Below, one piece after another: positions 1 to 6,662 of a stretch of 11,693 nt of DNA. The DNA lies in NCBI GenBank assembly GCA_016200125.1, contig JACQFK010000185.1, forward strand, positions 1 to 11,693. Reading direction: 5' to 3'. Every line of letters begins with the position of its first letter. Position 1 is the first letter of the stretch. The notes beneath the pieces are model-generated. The model was given only the letters and a program-made list of their open reading frames with translations. It ran no database searches and was not told the origin of the DNA. The stretch is from Planctomycetota bacterium (GTDB taxonomy: Bacteria > Planctomycetota > MHYJ01 > JACPRB01). The position numbers were made by a program, and so were the translations under genes.

Positions 1-569
1 ATCAGCGCGTCGGTCTGCTCGTCGTCCGTCCCCTGGGCGACGAAGTAGGTCAGCGAGCCGCCGATGTTCTTGTTCGCCGGGACGAGATTGATCACGTCCT
101 TCTCGTCCGCCTTGTCGCGGCCCTTGGGATTCACGACGCGGTCCCAGGAGGGCGGGTCGTCCACCACGTCGGTCCCGATCTGGGTCGGCACGCCGTAGTG
201 GAACATCTTACCAATGCGAGACACGAAGTAGCCGTTGTTGCGGAAGTGCTGGGGGAGGGTGACGATCTCGCGGTGCACCGAGCGGAAGAAGGTCTTGTTC
301 TCGAGGACTTTGGTGGAGTCGGGCCGCAGCCCCGTCATCAGCGACGCCCGGCTCGGATTGCAGAGCGGGAACTGGCAGTAGGCGCGCTCGAAGCGCATCG
401 ACCGGGCGGCGAGGCGGTCGACGTTCGGCGACTTCACGAGCGGATGCCCGTAGCAGCCCAGGCAGCCGTTCATGTCGTCCGCGGCGATGAAGAGGACGTT
501 GAGCCTCTGCGGCTTCGCGGCCTGCGCGAGCAGGGGCAGCGACAGCAGGAGGAACGCGGCGGTCCTCAT
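1..569 (-). CDS. Secreted sulfatase, iduronate-2-sulfatase-like (C-terminus cut by window edge)
   Basis: Formylglycine-dependent sulfatase that would hydrolyse sulfate esters outside the cytoplasm. Only the first 189 residues are present; the rest lies beyond base 1. Residues 1-18 form a signal peptide ([18 protein letters not shown]). The metal-binding segment AADDMN is at 29-34 (Asp31/Asp32). The sulfatase signature CNPSR is at 70-74, so Cys70 is the residue expected to become formylglycine. A further active-site segment, GKMFH, is at 120-124. The order [32 protein letters not shown] and a later PSWDR resembles iduronate-2-sulfatase-type sulfatases (family S1_7 in the SulfAtlas scheme, from memory). 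The start is firm: its ATG overlaps the upstream metallohydrolase stop (ATGA, 566-569) and AAGGAGG sits 4 nt upstream. The true substrate is unknown; sulfated polysaccharide is an inference. Being the last visible gene of a three-gene operon, it is probably co-expressed with the two upstream exported hydrolases. Confidence 0.93.
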   Translation of the reverse strand, partial: MRTAAFLLLSLPLLAQAAKPQRLNVLFIAADDMNGCLGCYGHPLVKSPNVDRLAARSMRFERAYCQFPLCNPSRASLMTGLRPDSTKVLENKTFFRSVHREIVTLPQHFRNNGYFVSRIGKMFHYGVPTQIGTDVVDDPPSWDRVVNPKGRDKADEKDVINLVPANKNIGGSLTYFVAQGTDDEQTDAL

Positions 570-2107
570 CGGGCCTCCTTCATCTTGCCCTTGTAGAACT
601 CCAGCGCCTCCTGGTACTCCGCCATCGCCTCGGGCGTCAGGACGCCCTTGTTGCGCTCCAGTTCGTCCTCCATCCGCCGCACCAGGAACAGCACTTCTTC
701 GCGGCGGGGACGAATCGGCTTGTCTCCGAGCTCGACGTATGTGGGCGCGCTGTGGGCCCAGCGGAAGCGGCCGTCGGGCCGGTCCTCGACGCAGCGCGCC
801 GCGACCCAGAAGGAATCGCGGAGTTGCAGCTCGATCGACGCCGTCGTGAGAAAGCCCTTTCCTGGCGTCTCGCGGCTGGGGGAAGCGGGGAGGCGGATGA
901 CGTCCCCGTTACGGACCAGCTCGATGAGCGAGACGGGGAAGGCGCTCTCCACGGTGACGGCGAGCTTGCCCTCGGCCAGCTTCGTGAAGAGCATCGGGCC
1001 GGTGGTGACGAAGCTGCGGCCCTCGTTGAGGCCCTTCATCCACTTGTCGTAGCTGAAAGGGCCGTCGACCTGGACGTAGACGCGGCCGAAGCCCAGCGGC
1101 ACGGGGTGGACGCCCGAGGCGCAGCCGGCCGTGGGGCGCATCTTCAGCCCGCAGTTGAGTAGCGAGTAGTAGTTCTGGAAGGTGTAGTCGATCCAGCCCC
1201 GTTCGGTCATTCCCTTGGCGTCCTTCTCGATCTTCATCCAGTCGGGTGCGGGGGAGCCGAAGTCGCGGAAGGCGAACTCCGTCTCCCACATGTGGTTGTT
1301 CGCGAGCTCGTAGAGGTCGACCTTGAAGACCGGCGCCAGCATCATCGACCAGGGCCAGTTGTGCTTGTCGAGTTCGAGGAGCGCGCCCTCTTCCCGCGCC
1401 CGCTTCACCATGGGGCGGACCGGCGGGACGCCCTCCTCGAAGAGCGTCTTGTGGTTGAGGATGAAGATCGCGCCGAGCGTGTGCCGCTTCTTGCCGACGC
1501 TGAAGATCTCGTACTCGGTGTTCCTCGAGTAGTAGACGTGGGTGGGGTCGACCTCGGTGACGCGCGCGTCGTTCGGGACCGAAGCGCCCGCCTTGTTCGC
1601 CGATCCGGGCGAGGTGTTCGCCTCCGTGACCCAGGAGGTTAGCGGCAGCGCGACATTCAGGTCCTCGGCGAGCATGACGTTGGGGAGTTGGTCGGGCATC
1701 CGGTGGACGTGGGTCTCGCCCGAATACCAGCCGCGCTCCGCCATGTTGATCCAGCGCTTGAGCTTGAACTCGACCGCGGCTCCGGCGGCGCCGAGCTCCA
1801 CCCTGCGGGTCTCGCCCAGGTATTCTTTGCCGTGCTGGACGTTGATCGTGTAGCTGCCCGGGGGCAGATCGACGCTGAAGGGGTGGGCCGAGAGCGTGAC
1901 GTGGTTCTCGACGCTCGTCTTGTTGAAGGCCTGCTTGCGGTACTCGACCGCGCTGCCGTCCGGGGCCGCGGATCTCGCGAAGTAGAATGCGCCGTCGGCG
2001 CCGCGGATCGTGACTCGGCAGGGGATCGGTTTGCCGCTGTCGGCGTCGACGACGCTGCCGCGGAGCGTGGCATCGGCCAGCAACAGTCCCAGCACGAGAG
2101 CGATCAT
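566..2107 (-). CDS. Exported CehA/McbA-type (PHP-like) metallohydrolase
   Basis: Protein of 513 residues. The first 13 residues ([13 protein letters not shown]) look like a short signal peptide. Residues 14-118 resemble a carboxypeptidase-regulatory-like beta domain ([15 protein letters not shown], then [13 protein letters not shown]). The catalytic part follows from about 125. It carries GETHVH at 130-135, equivalent to the GDxHxH metal motif of PHP-type hydrolases, with further candidate ligands His249 (LDKHNWPW), Glu267/His272 ([10 protein letters not shown]) and His334 ([16 protein letters not shown]). This arrangement fits the CehA/McbA family, whose founding members hydrolyse carbaryl, but most members have no known substrate. 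A C-terminal helical tail (about 468-513) follows a small beta domain. The open frame extends far upstream, but the real start is the ATG at 2107: it overlaps the hydrolase stop by 4 bp, has GGGGAG 8 nt upstream and begins a signal sequence. The product likely acts outside the cytoplasm with its neighbours. Confidence 0.85.
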   Translation of the reverse strand: MIALVLGLLLADATLRGSVVDADSGKPIPCRVTIRGADGAFYFARSAAPDGSAVEYRKQAFNKTSVENHVTLSAHPFSVDLPPGSYTINVQHGKEYLGETRRVELGAAGAAVEFKLKRWINMAERGWYSGETHVHRMPDQLPNVMLAEDLNVALPLTSWVTEANTSPGSANKAGASVPNDARVTEVDPTHVYYSRNTEYEIFSVGKKRHTLGAIFILNHKTLFEEGVPPVRPMVKRAREEGALLELDKHNWPWSMMLAPVFKVDLYELANNHMWETEFAFRDFGSPAPDWMKIEKDAKGMTERGWIDYTFQNYYSLLNCGLKMRPTAGCASGVHPVPLGFGRVYVQVDGPFSYDKWMKGLNEGRSFVTTGPMLFTKLAEGKLAVTVESAFPVSLIELVRNGDVIRLPASPSRETPGKGFLTTASIELQLRDSFWVAARCVEDRPDGRFRWAHSAPTYVELGDKPIRPRREEVLFLVRRMEDELERNKGVLTPEAMAEYQEALEFYKGKMKEAR

Positions 2108-2874
2108 TTCGCGGGCTCCCCGTGGTTCTTCTCCAACCAGTCGAAGCCCGTCCGGAGATCCTTGTAGAGCGGTCCCCTCCAGCCATGGCCGCCGTCGTAG
2201 GTCGCGAGCTCGACTTTCGCCCCCTGCTTTTCGAGGCTCTCCCTGGCCTGCTCCGAGTGGCTGAAGGGGCAGACCTTGTCGTCCTTCGAGTGGTAGAGGT
2301 AGAAGGCTTGGCCCCTGGCGGTGGTGAGGTCCAGCTTGTCGGGATGGAAGACCGACATCGCGATCAGGGAGCCCGTGACGATCTTCTTCTTCTGGAGCGA
2401 GATCAGGTAGGAGGGCGGCCCGCCCGAGGACCAGGAGAGGAGATAGACCCGGGCGGGGTCGATCTTCTTCTCCTTGGAGAGCTCGGCGATCACCGATACG
2501 GCGAAGCCCTCCGTCGTGAATTTCATGCCCGGCACCGAGCTCAGGGCCGTAGGCCACACGATCGACTTGAACTGCCCCGGGGCCCATTCGACCGAGACCA
2601 GCTGGGCCATGAGGAAGCCGTCCGGCACCGCGTTCTTGTAGATGCGGCGGACGAAGGGATTGAAGCCGGCGCCGCCGTCCCCTCCCGGCAGGACGAGGAT
2701 CAGGCCCCATCCATTCTCGGGTTCCTTGGCATCTTTCTTGGGCCCGATGAGAAAGTACTTCTTGCTCGCGTCCTGCCCGGCCTGGCGCGCGTCCGACGGG
2801 ATGTCGGCGACGTCGTCCTGGAGGGCCGGGGCTGCGAACAGCGACAGCGCGGCGGCGAGGAGGGGGCGGAGCAT
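2104..2874 (-). CDS. Secreted alpha/beta hydrolase (esterase/PHB-depolymerase-like)
   Basis: Protein of 256 residues, probably exported through an N-terminal signal (MLRPLLAAALSLFAAPALQ). The alpha/beta-hydrolase landmarks are in order: an oxyanion-hole segment LPGGDGG at 62-68, a nucleophile elbow SWSSG at 147-151 with Ser149 as the likely nucleophile, an acid in SKDDK (Asp198 or Asp199), and the catalytic His230 in GGHGW. The elbow begins with Ser where the family consensus GxSxG has Gly. The overall layout resembles dienelactone-hydrolase, carboxylesterase and PHB-depolymerase relatives; substrate unknown. The start is constrained by an in-frame TAG four codons upstream. An AGGGAG purine run directly touches the ATG, an unusually short spacing. 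It is the first gene of a minus-strand operon: its TGA overlaps the ATG of the metallohydrolase by 4 bp. It diverges from the plus-strand gene at 2947 across a 72-bp gap in which I see no convincing promoter. Confidence 0.85.
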   Translation of the reverse strand: MLRPLLAAALSLFAAPALQDDVADIPSDARQAGQDASKKYFLIGPKKDAKEPENGWGLILVLPGGDGGAGFNPFVRRIYKNAVPDGFLMAQLVSVEWAPGQFKSIVWPTALSSVPGMKFTTEGFAVSVIAELSKEKKIDPARVYLLSWSSGGPPSYLISLQKKKIVTGSLIAMSVFHPDKLDLTTARGQAFYLYHSKDDKVCPFSHSEQARESLEKQGAKVELATYDGGHGWRGPLYKDLRTGFDWLEKNHGEPAK

Positions 2875-2946
2875 CTCCCTACTCTACAAGGAAGGGCCCG
2901 GGGTGGGGCACAAAGCTTTGGCGGGATTGTTCCGTCCTGATGGAGG

Positions 2947-3513
2947 ATGAAGTGCGCGGTGTCGGCTCTGGGGCTGCTGGGCTTCGGGGCTGTCCTGGCC
3001 CTGGGTTGGGGCCCCATGCCCGGACCCTCCTTCCCGGGGGGCGACCGCCTGGCGGTCTGGATGCTCCGGATTCGCCTGGCCTGCCGGCTGCTGCCCCCGG
3101 AGGATCGCTACCCGCTTGCGGAAAGACTGTATGCAGAGGGAGATTTCGAGCGGGCGCTCCTGGAGTGCGAAAGAGTGCTGCAGCGCAATCCCCGTCACGC
3201 GCCGGCTTCTGCGCTGCACATGGAACTTCGCTTTATCCTGGGCCTGCTGCCTTCGCCCGCCTACGACGCGCGCTACGAAAAGTACATGACCGGCTCCATG
3301 ATCTCCAGCCCACAGCTCCGTCTCGAGATCGACAACGCGCTGGCGCGAGCGGAGCGGCACCGAGTCGCGGGGGACTACGAGGGAGCGCTCGTCGAGGTCC
3401 GCAAGGCCCAGGAGTTCCTGAAGTGGATGCCGGCGGGCCCGGAGGAGGAATCCCAAATCGAGCAGGCGCGCCTCCTTCGTTTCCGCCTGGAATCCCGGAC
3501 AAGGGAACGATGA
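2947..3513 (+). CDS. Exported or anchored TPR-like protein, function unknown (tandem copy 1)
   Basis: Protein of 188 residues not recognised as a named family. Residues 1-22 are a hydrophobic signal peptide or anchor (MKCAVSALGLLGFGAVLALG). Two TPR-like helical hairpins follow: about 55-88 (LAERLYAEGDFERALLECE, then NPRHAPA) and about 132-165 (ARAERHRVAGDYEGALVEV). Both show the small-residue/Asp-Phe or Asp-Tyr pattern of TPR motifs, so a protein-protein scaffold role outside the cytoplasm is plausible but unproven. An in-frame TGA at 2938-2940 forces the start to 2947 or later. GGAGG directly abuts that ATG with no spacer. The downstream gene at 3513 encodes a similar protein, and the stop and start codons interlock (ATGATG at 3510-3515), implying co-translation. 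A longer open frame beginning at 2940 in another register is a shadow over this gene; only its distal part is the next gene. Confidence 0.72.
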   Translation: MKCAVSALGLLGFGAVLALGWGPMPGPSFPGGDRLAVWMLRIRLACRLLPPEDRYPLAERLYAEGDFERALLECERVLQRNPRHAPASALHMELRFILGLLPSPAYDARYEKYMTGSMISSPQLRLEIDNALARAERHRVAGDYEGALVEVRKAQEFLKWMPAGPEEESQIEQARLLRFRLESRTRER

Positions 3514-4052
3514 TGCGATCCCTCCGCTGCCTGTGGCTGGGTCTCCTCTTCGCGACGCTGGGAGCTGCGACCTTTCCGCTCGCAGGATTCCCGCGGGAGG
3601 GTCCCCTTCAGGCGGGGCTCAAGACCTGGTGGCTGCGGGCTTCGCTCTATCCCTGGGGCCCGGGGGACTTCTTCATGCGGCGGGCCGAGAAGCAGTTCGA
3701 AGCCGGGAAGTTCCAGGACTGCCTGCGGGAATGCGAACAGGCCGTTCTGAGCGATCCGGACAATTTCCGCGCGGGTGTCCTGTCAAACGAAGTGTACTAC
3801 ATCCTCGCGCTCGAAAGTCTGAAGCAATACCCGCGACGTCTGGAACAGATGGATGGCATGCTGAACCTCGGTCGTTGGTACTTCCTGAAAGGGTACTCCT
3901 ACCAGGCGGAAGATCAAGCCAGGCGGGTGCTGGAGCTGGTGCCGGAGCTTCCGAAGCATACGGATTCGGACAGCAGGGCAGTGCAGGCCCGCGAACTCCT
4001 CACCTGGATTCAGCGGGAGCGGGACCGCGGCCGGGGCATCACGGACGACTGA
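3513..4052 (+). CDS. Exported or anchored TPR-like protein, function unknown (tandem copy 2)
   Basis: Protein of 179 residues (180 if the ATG three bases earlier is used). The 3513 start is preferred because AAGGGA (3501-3506) then lies 6 nt upstream; the 3510 ATG would give a 4-bp overlap with the previous stop and 3-nt spacing. The N-terminus is hydrophobic (LRCLWLGLLFATLGAATFPLA), a signal peptide or anchor. TPR-like hairpins are at about 55-88 (RRAEKQFEAGKFQDCLRECE, then SDPDNFRAG) and about 117-147 (GRWYFLKGYSYQAEDQARRV). It matches the preceding gene in layout and in the core pattern: LAERLYAEGDFERALLECE there against RAEKQFEAGKFQDCLRECE here, then HMELRFILGL against SNEVYYILAL. This points to an old tandem duplication. 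No catalytic motif is visible. Its stop is only 7 bp from the stop of the convergent lacI-type gene. Confidence 0.72.
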   Translation: MRSLRCLWLGLLFATLGAATFPLAGFPREGPLQAGLKTWWLRASLYPWGPGDFFMRRAEKQFEAGKFQDCLRECEQAVLSDPDNFRAGVLSNEVYYILALESLKQYPRRLEQMDGMLNLGRWYFLKGYSYQAEDQARRVLELVPELPKHTDSDSRAVQARELLTWIQRERDRGRGITDD

Positions 4053-4059
4053 GAGGGGC

Positions 4060-5040
4060 TCAGCGCACTTTCAGGCGGGGAGGGAGCAGCTGCTCGCGCT
4101 GGACCTTCTGGCCGCCCATCACCCGCAACAGCGCGCGGAAAGCCTCGCGGCCGATCGCCTCCACGTCCTGGCAGACCGTGCTCACGGGCATCGAGAAGAG
4201 GTCGGCCGTCGAGATGTCGTCGAAGCCGACGATCTCCAGCTCCGAGGGGACCTGCAGGCCGGCCTCTCGCACCGCGCGCAGGGCGCCGATCGTGAGCTTG
4301 ATGCTGGCCGTGTAGAGGCCCGTGGGCCGCGGATTCAAGGCGAGGAGCTCGCGGACCACGGCGGCGCCGGCGTCTTCGTCGTTCGCGACCAGCTTCACGG
4401 CCGCGGGCTTGAGCCCGTGACGCGCCATGGCCTTCCGGAAGCCCTCGAGCCGCAGGTCGAAGGTCTGGATGTGCAGCGGGCCGCCGACGTAGGCGAGCTC
4501 CTCCCGGCCCCGCTTCACGAGGTGGTCGACCGCGAGCGCCGAGCCGGCGACGTGGTCGGTGCGGACGCAGGGGACGTCCTCGCCCTTGATCGAGCGGTCG
4601 ATCTGCACGAAGGGCAGGCCCTCCTTGCGGAGATCGGCGAGCACCTCGTCGGTCACCGTGACGGGCGAGACGATCATGCCGTCCACCCGGCGCTCCTGGA
4701 GCATCTGGACCGTGCGGCGCTCGCGGGCGGAGTCGCCGTTCGTGTTGGAGACGACGAGCACGTAGCCCTGGGCCTCGGCCTCCTTCTCGGCGCCGATCGC
4801 GACGCCGGTCCAGAAGGGGTTCGTGAGGTCCTCGACGGCGAGCGCCACGGAGTAGGACCGGCGGTCGCGGAAGGCGCGGGCCAGGGCGCTGGAGCGGTAG
4901 CCCAGTTCCTCGGCCATCTTCTTCACGCGGGCGACCGTCGCGGCGCTGATCCGGTAGTGCTCGTGCTTGCCGGTGAGGACGTGCGACACGGTCGTCTGGG
5001 AGAGGTGAAGCTTCGTCGCGATGTCCTTCATCCTCACCAT
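4060..5040 (-). CDS. LacI-family transcriptional regulator (probable rhamnose-responsive repressor)
   Basis: Protein of 326 residues, normal length for the family. The helix-turn-helix is at 4-24 (MKDIATKLHLSQTTVSHVLT). The hinge helix is at about 50-60 (SSALARAFRDR), with Phe57 where family members usually have the minor-groove-inserting Leu. From about 62 onward there is a periplasmic-binding-protein-like sugar sensor: DLTNPFWTGVAIGAEKEAEA, RRVDGMIVSPV, ELEIVGFDDISTADLF. It lies divergent to the rhamnose-type transport operon, so it most likely represses that operon and itself, with a sugar or pathway intermediate as inducer; this is inference from position and the two operators at 5057-5116. 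The start at 5040 (MVRMKDIA) is typical for the family, but the Met at 5031 directly after GGTGAGG is an alternative. The gene ends convergently with the TPR pair. Confidence 0.93.
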   Translation of the reverse strand: MVRMKDIATKLHLSQTTVSHVLTGKHEHYRISAATVARVKKMAEELGYRSSALARAFRDRRSYSVALAVEDLTNPFWTGVAIGAEKEAEAQGYVLVVSNTNGDSARERRTVQMLQERRVDGMIVSPVTVTDEVLADLRKEGLPFVQIDRSIKGEDVPCVRTDHVAGSALAVDHLVKRGREELAYVGGPLHIQTFDLRLEGFRKAMARHGLKPAAVKLVANDEDAGAAVVRELLALNPRPTGLYTASIKLTIGALRAVREAGLQVPSELEIVGFDDISTADLFSMPVSTVCQDVEAIGREAFRALLRVMGGQKVQREQLLPPRLKVR

Positions 5041-5050
5041 ATGGGCTGGA

Positions 5051-5080
5051 AGGATAAGCTAATACAGATTAGCTTGTCAA
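5051..5080 (-). promoter_or_regulatory. Predicted sigma70-type promoter of the LacI-family regulator
   Basis: On the minus strand a perfect TTGACA -35 box (5075-5080) is followed by an 18-bp spacer and a TATCCT -10 element (5051-5056, 4 of 6 consensus matches). The spacer is exactly the 18-bp palindrome called operator 1, so repressor binding there would block RNA polymerase directly: textbook autorepression geometry. The predicted transcript start is near 5043-5045, only about 3-5 nt before the ATG at 5040. The prediction is by eye and unsupported by transcript data. Confidence 0.55.
5057..5074. promoter_or_regulatory. Operator 1: perfect 7-bp inverted repeat, likely LacI-family site
   Basis: AGCTAAT-ACAG-ATTAGCT is a perfect inverted repeat with 7-bp arms and a 4-bp centre. 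Size and symmetry fit LacI-family operators. It matches operator 2 at 14 of 18 positions and occupies the whole spacer of the regulator's predicted promoter. The binding protein is inferred to be the adjacent LacI-type product. Confidence 0.7.
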
Positions 5081-5098
5081 GAAATTGAGCTAAAGGTC

Positions 5099-5116
5099 TG
5101 CTAACACGGGTTAGCT
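5099..5116. promoter_or_regulatory. Operator 2: 6-bp inverted repeat abutting the rhaT -35 box
   Basis: GCTAAC-ACGG-GTTAGC (5100-5115) is a perfect 6-bp inverted repeat. Extended to 18 bp it matches operator 1 at 14 of 18 positions. Its centre is CG, as is common in LacI-family sites, and lies 42 bp (about four helical turns) from the centre of operator 1, so the two sites face the same side of the helix. It ends on the first base of the rhaT -35 box (5116-5121), positioned to hinder RNA polymerase. A lone half-site AGCTAAA occurs at 5088-5094. Confidence 0.68.
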
Positions 5117-5144
5117 TGACTGAAATCCATGCGGGGGCTATGAT
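5116..5144 (+). promoter_or_regulatory. Predicted sigma70-type promoter of the rhaTPQSD operon
   Basis: TTGACT (5116-5121, 5 of 6 matches), a 17-bp spacer and TATGAT (5139-5144, 5 of 6 matches) form a near-consensus promoter in an otherwise GC-rich genome. Transcription should begin near 5150-5152, leaving roughly 5-7 nt before the ATG at 5157. No Shine-Dalgarno sequence is present between the promoter and the start codon. The flanking operator suggests strong expression that is tightly repressed without inducer. Confidence 0.62.
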
Positions 5145-5156
5145 GCCCGCTCGACC

Positions 5157-6662
5157 ATGACCCCCCTGCTCGCCGTCTCGGGCGTGACCAAGGCCTTCGC
5201 CGGCGTCCAGGCCCTCAAGGGCGTCTCCTTCGACCTCCAGCCCGGCGAAGTCCATGCCCTCGTGGGCGAGAACGGCGCCGGCAAGTCGACGCTCATCAAG
5301 GTCGTCACCGGCGCCCATCGGCCCGACGAGGGGACGATCGAGATCGACGGCCGCCTCCTCGACCCCAACAGCCCGCTGCTCTCCCGATCCCTCGGCATCG
5401 CCGCCATCTACCAGCAGCCTGCCCTCTTTCCCGACCTGACCGTCGCCGAGAACCTGGCGATGGGCTTTGAGTCGGGCTCGGCGTGGCGCCTCATCGACTG
5501 GCGGGGCCGCCGCGCGCGGGCGAAGGAGCTGCTCGACCGCATCGGCGCGCGCATCGACCCCGACGCCCTCGTGAGCTCGCTCACGATGCCCGAGCAGCAG
5601 ATGGTCGAGATCGCCAAGTCCCTCGGCGGCAAGGCACGGGTGCTCATCATGGACGAGCCCACCGCCTCGCTCCCTGAGCACGAGGTCGCGAACCTCTTTC
5701 GCGTCGTCCGCGAACTCAAGTCGCAGGGCGTGGGCATCGTCTACATCTCCCACCGCCTCGACGAGCTCTACGCGCTGGCCGACCGCGTTACCGTCCTGCG
5801 CGACGGGCAGACGGTCGCCACGCGCCCCATGAAGGAGGTCGACCGGCCCGAGCTGATCCGCCTCATGGTCGGTCGCGAGATCTCCGCCATCTTCCCGAAA
5901 CGCGACGTGACGCCGGGCGACGTCGTCCTCGAAACCCGCGGCCTCGGCTGCCGCGCGTCGGGAGTCCGCGGCGTGACGCTCTCGATCCGCGCGGGCGAAA
6001 TCCTCGGCCTCGCGGGCCTGGTCGGCGCCGGCCGCACGGAGCTGGCGCGCGTCCTCTTCGGGCTCACCCCCGCGACGGAGGGCGAGATCCTGATCCGCGG
6101 CCGCGCCGCGGACATCGGGACGCCCGCCGACGCCGTCGCGCTCGGCATCGCCTACGTCCCCGAGGACCGGCGGCGCCACGGGGTGATCCTCGAGATGCCC
6201 GTCGCCCAGAACGCGACCCTTGCCGTCCTCAGCCGACTCTCCAAGGGCGGATTTCTCGACTTCGCCCGCGAGCGCGAGATCGCCGCTTCCTATGTCGAGA
6301 AGCTCGCGGTGAAGACGCCGTCGATCGACACGCCCGCGGGCCACCTCTCGGGGGGCAACCAGCAGAAGGTCGCGCTCTCGCGCTGGCTGGCGACCGAGCC
6401 GAAGCTGATCATTCTCGACGAGCCGACCCAGGGCATCGACGTCGGCGCGAAGGCCGAGATCCACCGCCTCATGGTCGACCTTGCCCAGCGGGGCCTGGCG
6501 GTCCTCATGATCTCGTCCGAGCTGCCCGAGGTTCTGGGGATGAGCGACCGGATCGCCGTCCTGCGCGGCGGCGCGGTCGCCGGGGTCCTCTCCCGCGCGG
6601 ACGCTACCCAGGAGAAGGTCATGGCCCTCGCGCTCGGCCACGCGGAAGGGGCCGCGGCATGA
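5157..6662 (+). CDS. rhaT: Rhamnose-type sugar ABC transporter, ATP-binding protein
   Basis: Cytoplasmic energy-coupling subunit of a CUT2-family sugar importer; 501 residues with two nucleotide-binding domains in tandem, the usual length. Domain 1 has Walker A GENGAGKST (37-45), Gln86/87, a modified signature SLTMPEQQ (141-148), Walker B VLIMDEP (162-168) and switch His199. Domain 2 has a degenerate Walker A GLVGAGRTE (287-295, Arg293 in place of Lys), an intact signature LSGGNQQ (397-403), Walker B LIILDEP (417-423) and Ser454 where the switch His would be. This pattern of one degenerate domain is normal for the RbsA/AraG/RhaT group. Rhamnose specificity is inferred from the downstream binding protein and aldolase, not from this subunit alone. 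The MTPLLAVSGVTKAF start fits the family. It overlaps the next gene by 4 bp (ATGA, 6659-6662). Its ATG has no Shine-Dalgarno and lies very close to the predicted transcript start. Confidence 0.9.
   Translation: MTPLLAVSGVTKAFAGVQALKGVSFDLQPGEVHALVGENGAGKSTLIKVVTGAHRPDEGTIEIDGRLLDPNSPLLSRSLGIAAIYQQPALFPDLTVAENLAMGFESGSAWRLIDWRGRRARAKELLDRIGARIDPDALVSSLTMPEQQMVEIAKSLGGKARVLIMDEPTASLPEHEVANLFRVVRELKSQGVGIVYISHRLDELYALADRVTVLRDGQTVATRPMKEVDRPELIRLMVGREISAIFPKRDVTPGDVVLETRGLGCRASGVRGVTLSIRAGEILGLAGLVGAGRTELARVLFGLTPATEGEILIRGRAADIGTPADAVALGIAYVPEDRRRHGVILEMPVAQNATLAVLSRLSKGGFLDFAREREIAASYVEKLAVKTPSIDTPAGHLSGGNQQKVALSRWLATEPKLIILDEPTQGIDVGAKAEIHRLMVDLAQRGLAVLMISSELPEVLGMSDRIAVLRGGAVAGVLSRADATQEKVMALALGHAEGAAA

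Noticed and set aside
2108..2710. Upstream extension of the metallohydrolase frame
   Set aside because: It runs through the alpha/beta hydrolase in another register and translates to Arg/Gly/Pro-rich sequence. The signal peptide and the ATGA overlap support the start at 2107.
2875..2946. Possible bidirectional promoter between the hydrolase operon and the TPR pair
   Set aside because: Only weak TAGAGT-like and TTTGTG-like elements are present, with no acceptable spacing on either strand.
2940..3512. Proximal part of a longer plus-strand frame starting at 2940
   Set aside because: It overlaps the TPR copy 1 gene in another register with low-complexity sequence. Only the part from 3510/3513 onward looks like a real protein.
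6017..6050. Degenerate second Walker A (Arg293) and altered first signature in the ABC ATPase
   Set aside because: One degenerate ATP site is usual for two-domain sugar ABC ATPases of the RbsA/RhaT group, so this is not evidence of inactivation.
5034..6641. Antisense open frame opposite rhaT
   Set aside because: Mirror of a confidently identified ABC ATPase, with low-complexity charged composition and no motif.
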